Shown here in pieces: positions 59,611 through 64,000 of a stretch of 64,000 bases of DNA. Each line of letters opens with the position of its first letter. The first letter of the stretch is position 1. The position numbers were made by a program, and so were the translations under genes. Origin of the DNA: Nocardia kruczakiae NBRC 101016 (GTDB taxonomy: Bacteria; Actinomycetota; Actinomycetes; Mycobacteriales; Mycobacteriaceae). The notes beneath the pieces are model-generated. The model made no database searches, was not told the origin of the DNA, and saw only the letters and a program-made list of their open reading frames with translations. The stretch is taken from positions 1-64,000 of the forward strand of contig NZ_BDBL01000046.1 in the NCBI RefSeq assembly GCF_001612965.1. Direction: 5' to 3'.

Positions 59611-60150
59611 ATGGAACTGGTAGTCGGGCGGGTCGCCAAATCGCACGGTGTGCGCGGCGAACTCGTGGTCGAGGTACGTACCGACGAACCCGAACTCCGC
59701 TTCGCTCCCGGCGCCCGCCTGCGTGGCCGGGCGCCGAGAAGTGAGGCGGTGGACATATTCACGGTGGAGTCGGCCCGAGAGCATTCGGGCCGGCTTCTCG
59801 TCCGTCTCGAGGGTGTCGGCGATCGCACCGCCGCGGATGCGTTGCGCGGCACCCTGTTTCTCGTCGACACCGATGATCTTCCGCCGTCGGAGGATCCCGA
59901 CGAGTTCTACGATCACGAACTCGAAGGACTGAGCGTGCGGCTCGCGGACGGGACCGAGATCGGCACCGTGAACGAGGTATTGCATTCGGCCGCGGGCGAA
60001 TTGCTGTCCATCCGAGCCGGTGCGGGTGCCGGTGGGCGCGCCGGTCGTGAAATTCTGGTGCCCTTCGTGACCGCGATCGTGCCGACCGTGTCGCTCGCCG
60101 AGGGCCTGATCGTGATCGACCCACCCGAAGGCCTGCTGGACGAGGAGTAG
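59611..60150 (+). CDS. rimM: Ribosome maturation factor RimM
   Basis: A 179-residue factor for assembly of the 30S head around S19. The N-terminal RimM barrel has MELVVGRVAKSHGVRGELVV, and the C-terminal PRC-barrel has FYDHELEGLSVRLADGTEIG and ending REILVPFVTAIVPTVSLAEG then IDPPEGLLDEE. Start and stop abut khpA and trmD. Length and operon position are typical. Confidence 0.96.
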   Translation: MELVVGRVAKSHGVRGELVVEVRTDEPELRFAPGARLRGRAPRSEAVDIFTVESAREHSGRLLVRLEGVGDRTAADALRGTLFLVDTDDLPPSEDPDEFYDHELEGLSVRLADGTEIGTVNEVLHSAAGELLSIRAGAGAGGRAGREILVPFVTAIVPTVSLAEGLIVIDPPEGLLDEE

Positions 60151-60152
60151 TG

Positions 60153-60878
60153 ATGGCGACCGGAGCCGACGAACCCGCGCAGCGCTCGTCAGCTCTGCGC
60201 ATCGACGTCGTCACCATCTTCCCCGAATATCTCGAGCCGCTGCGAACGGCGTTGCTGGGCAAGGCGATCGAGAAGGGCATAGTTCGACTCGACGTGCACA
60301 ATCTGCGGCGCTGGACCCACGATGTGCACCAGTCGGTCGACGACGCGCCCTACGGGGGCGGCCCGGGCATGGTCATGAAACCCGTCGTCTGGGGTGATGC
60401 GCTCGACGAGGTGTGCCCGGACGAGGCATTGCTCGTCGTCCCGACGCCGGCCGGTGTGCCGTTCACCCAGGAGACGGCCCAGCGCTGGTCTGCCGAATCG
60501 CATCTGGTCTTCGCCTGCGGCCGCTACGAGGGTATCGATCAGCGCGTCTTCGACGATGCCGCCCGCCGGGTCCGGGTGGAAGAGGTCAGCATCGGCGACT
60601 ACGTCCTGATCGGCGGGGAGGCCGCCGTGCTGGTGATGACCGAGGCGGTGGTGCGCCTGATCCCCGGGGTCCTGGGCAATCAGGCCTCCCACCAACAGGA
60701 TTCGTTCTCCGACGGCCTGCTCGAAGGCCCCAGCTACACCCGGCCGGTGAGCTGGCGCGGACTCGATGTGCCCGAAATTCTGCTGTCGGGTAATCACGCG
60801 CGCATCGAGGCGTGGCGGCATGAACAATCGGTGCTGCGGACCAGGCAACGGCGCCCGGATCTGTTGCCGCCGGAGTAA
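60153..60878 (+). CDS. trmD: tRNA (guanine37-N1)-methyltransferase TrmD
   Basis: TrmD methylates G37 next to the anticodon and prevents +1 frameshifts. The 241-residue protein shows RIDVVTIFPEYLEPL, DDAPYGGGPGMVMKP, and the trefoil-knot SAM site FACGRYEGIDQRV with SIGDYVLIGGEAAVLVMTEA. The C-terminal domain has GPSYTRPVSWRGLDVPEILL and SGNHARIEAWR. ATG 60153 is chosen; an in-frame GTG at 60150 overlaps the rimM stop. GAGGAG in the end of rimM serves as ribosome binding site. Confidence 0.97.
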   Translation: MATGADEPAQRSSALRIDVVTIFPEYLEPLRTALLGKAIEKGIVRLDVHNLRRWTHDVHQSVDDAPYGGGPGMVMKPVVWGDALDEVCPDEALLVVPTPAGVPFTQETAQRWSAESHLVFACGRYEGIDQRVFDDAARRVRVEEVSIGDYVLIGGEAAVLVMTEAVVRLIPGVLGNQASHQQDSFSDGLLEGPSYTRPVSWRGLDVPEILLSGNHARIEAWRHEQSVLRTRQRRPDLLPPE

Positions 60879-61155
60879 CCGAACACTCTGCGCGACAGGA
60901 CTTCACCGCGCCGCGATCCGGCACCCGCGCCGCTGTCGTATCGCGTGCCGAACGTCGCCGACGCGCCAGTGACAGGGTGCGGATGTGTGGTCGCCCGGAA
61001 TATCGGGTTCGATCGCGGTCACGAGATCGGCGAGGCTGTGGCCAGCCACTTTTCGGCCGTTTCCGTTCCCGGCACGCCGACGCCGGGTGCGGCTGTGTGA
61101 GCACCGGCCGCTCCACCTGGTCTGCTGTCGGCGGCCGACGGTAGTGTCAGCCAGC

Positions 61156-63651
<2,496 letters not shown>

Positions 63652-63793
63652 GGCCTCGGCGGCCGTCGCATGCGGGTTTGTCCCGACCGCGGCGGCCGGG
63701 TACGGGACAATGGAGTCGCGGGTTCGATCTCGGTGATCGGCCCCGCGGGGCATCACTACCCCGACCCCGGTTCCGAGTGAGGGGACGACGGCT

Positions 63794-64000
63794 GTGCGGC
63801 GCTGGTTCGACGACGCGATTCTCGCGGAGGGACGCCTGCCGTTGCTGTGCTTCCTGCTCGGCTTCATCGTCGGATTCCTGCTGATCCGGCTCAGTGTGCG
63901 GATGATTCGCAAGCAGGTGCGCTGGTGGCCCGGCAACCTGCGCGCCGGCAACGTGCACATCCACCACATGGTGTTCGGGGTGGTGCTGGTGCTGACGTCG
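63794..64000 (+). CDS. Integral membrane protein (3' end missing)
   Basis: The first 69 residues of a membrane protein are present; the frame is still open at the window edge. GTG 63794 has GAGGGG about 10 nt upstream. The sequence has a polar start (VRRWFDDAILAEGRL), one long hydrophobic segment (PLLCFLLGFIVGFLLIRLSV), a basic loop with WWPGNLRAGNVHIHHMVFGV, and the start of a second membrane segment. The NVHIHHMVFG pattern resembles uncharacterised actinobacterial membrane proteins annotated as hypothetical. No function can be given. Confidence 0.7.
   Translation, partial: MRRWFDDAILAEGRLPLLCFLLGFIVGFLLIRLSVRMIRKQVRWWPGNLRAGNVHIHHMVFGVVLVLTS

Overview
The window is a high-GC actinobacterial chromosome segment. 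Gene content and order point to Nocardia or a close relative in the Mycobacteriales: recG, pyc, rsmD, coaD, a SepIVA/DivIVA-like gene, DUF177, rnc, mutM, smc, ftsY, amt-glnB-glnD, ffh, an amidohydrolase and rpsP-khpA-rimM-trmD follow the order I recall from Mycobacterium tuberculosis H37Rv (Rv2975c down to Rv2906c). Coding density is high, GTG and TTG starts are common, and many genes overlap by 1-4 nt. I see no phage, insertion sequence, CRISPR array, rRNA or tRNA.

Layout. 0-8 kb: a left-truncated FakA/YloV-like gene, recG, a convergent RamB/PrpR-type regulator, and metE behind a well-conserved cobalamin riboswitch. 8.5-18.6 kb: pyc, rsmD, coaD, an AbiEi-like/DUF559-like protein, a GtrA-type membrane protein, then sepIVA-DUF177-rpmF-rnc-mutM. 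18.6-42.2 kb is an accessory block lying between mutM and smc, which are near neighbours in M. tuberculosis. It carries a RibD-like reductase, a PHP protein, a three-gene YgiB/YgiC/DUF350 membrane-associated set, an OsmC-acylphosphatase pair, the divergent kdpDE and kdpFABC loci with extra microproteins, an L,D-transpeptidase, a two-component system directly followed by ectABCD, a pair of acyl-CoA dehydrogenases and a small secreted protein. 42.2-64 kb returns to the conserved core: smc, a divergent NmrA/TetR pair, a scar of decayed genes, DUF2237, ftsY, amt-glnB-glnD, ffh, amidohydrolase, rpsP-khpA-rimM-trmD, tex and a right-truncated membrane protein.

Themes. Much of the accessory block concerns osmotic, potassium and envelope stress: high-affinity K+ uptake (Kdp), ectoine and hydroxyectoine synthesis, an L,D-transpeptidase, OsmC, and a histidine kinase with almost no external sensor loop. 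Nitrogen control is represented by amt-glnB-glnD behind a GlnR-type site. Protein targeting is represented by SRP (ffh) and its receptor (ftsY). Chromosome maintenance and ribosome biogenesis account for most of the rest.

The less ordinary items are the YgiB/YgiC/DUF350 set, a 48-residue membrane microprotein translationally coupled to kdpD, phased repeats in the kdp intergenic region, a TetR protein with a C-terminal four-cysteine module, a deletion scar that seems to have removed both N-termini of a divergent TetR/monooxygenase pair, and a long hairpin between glnB and glnD. All functional calls rest on reading motifs and recalling families; no database search was run.
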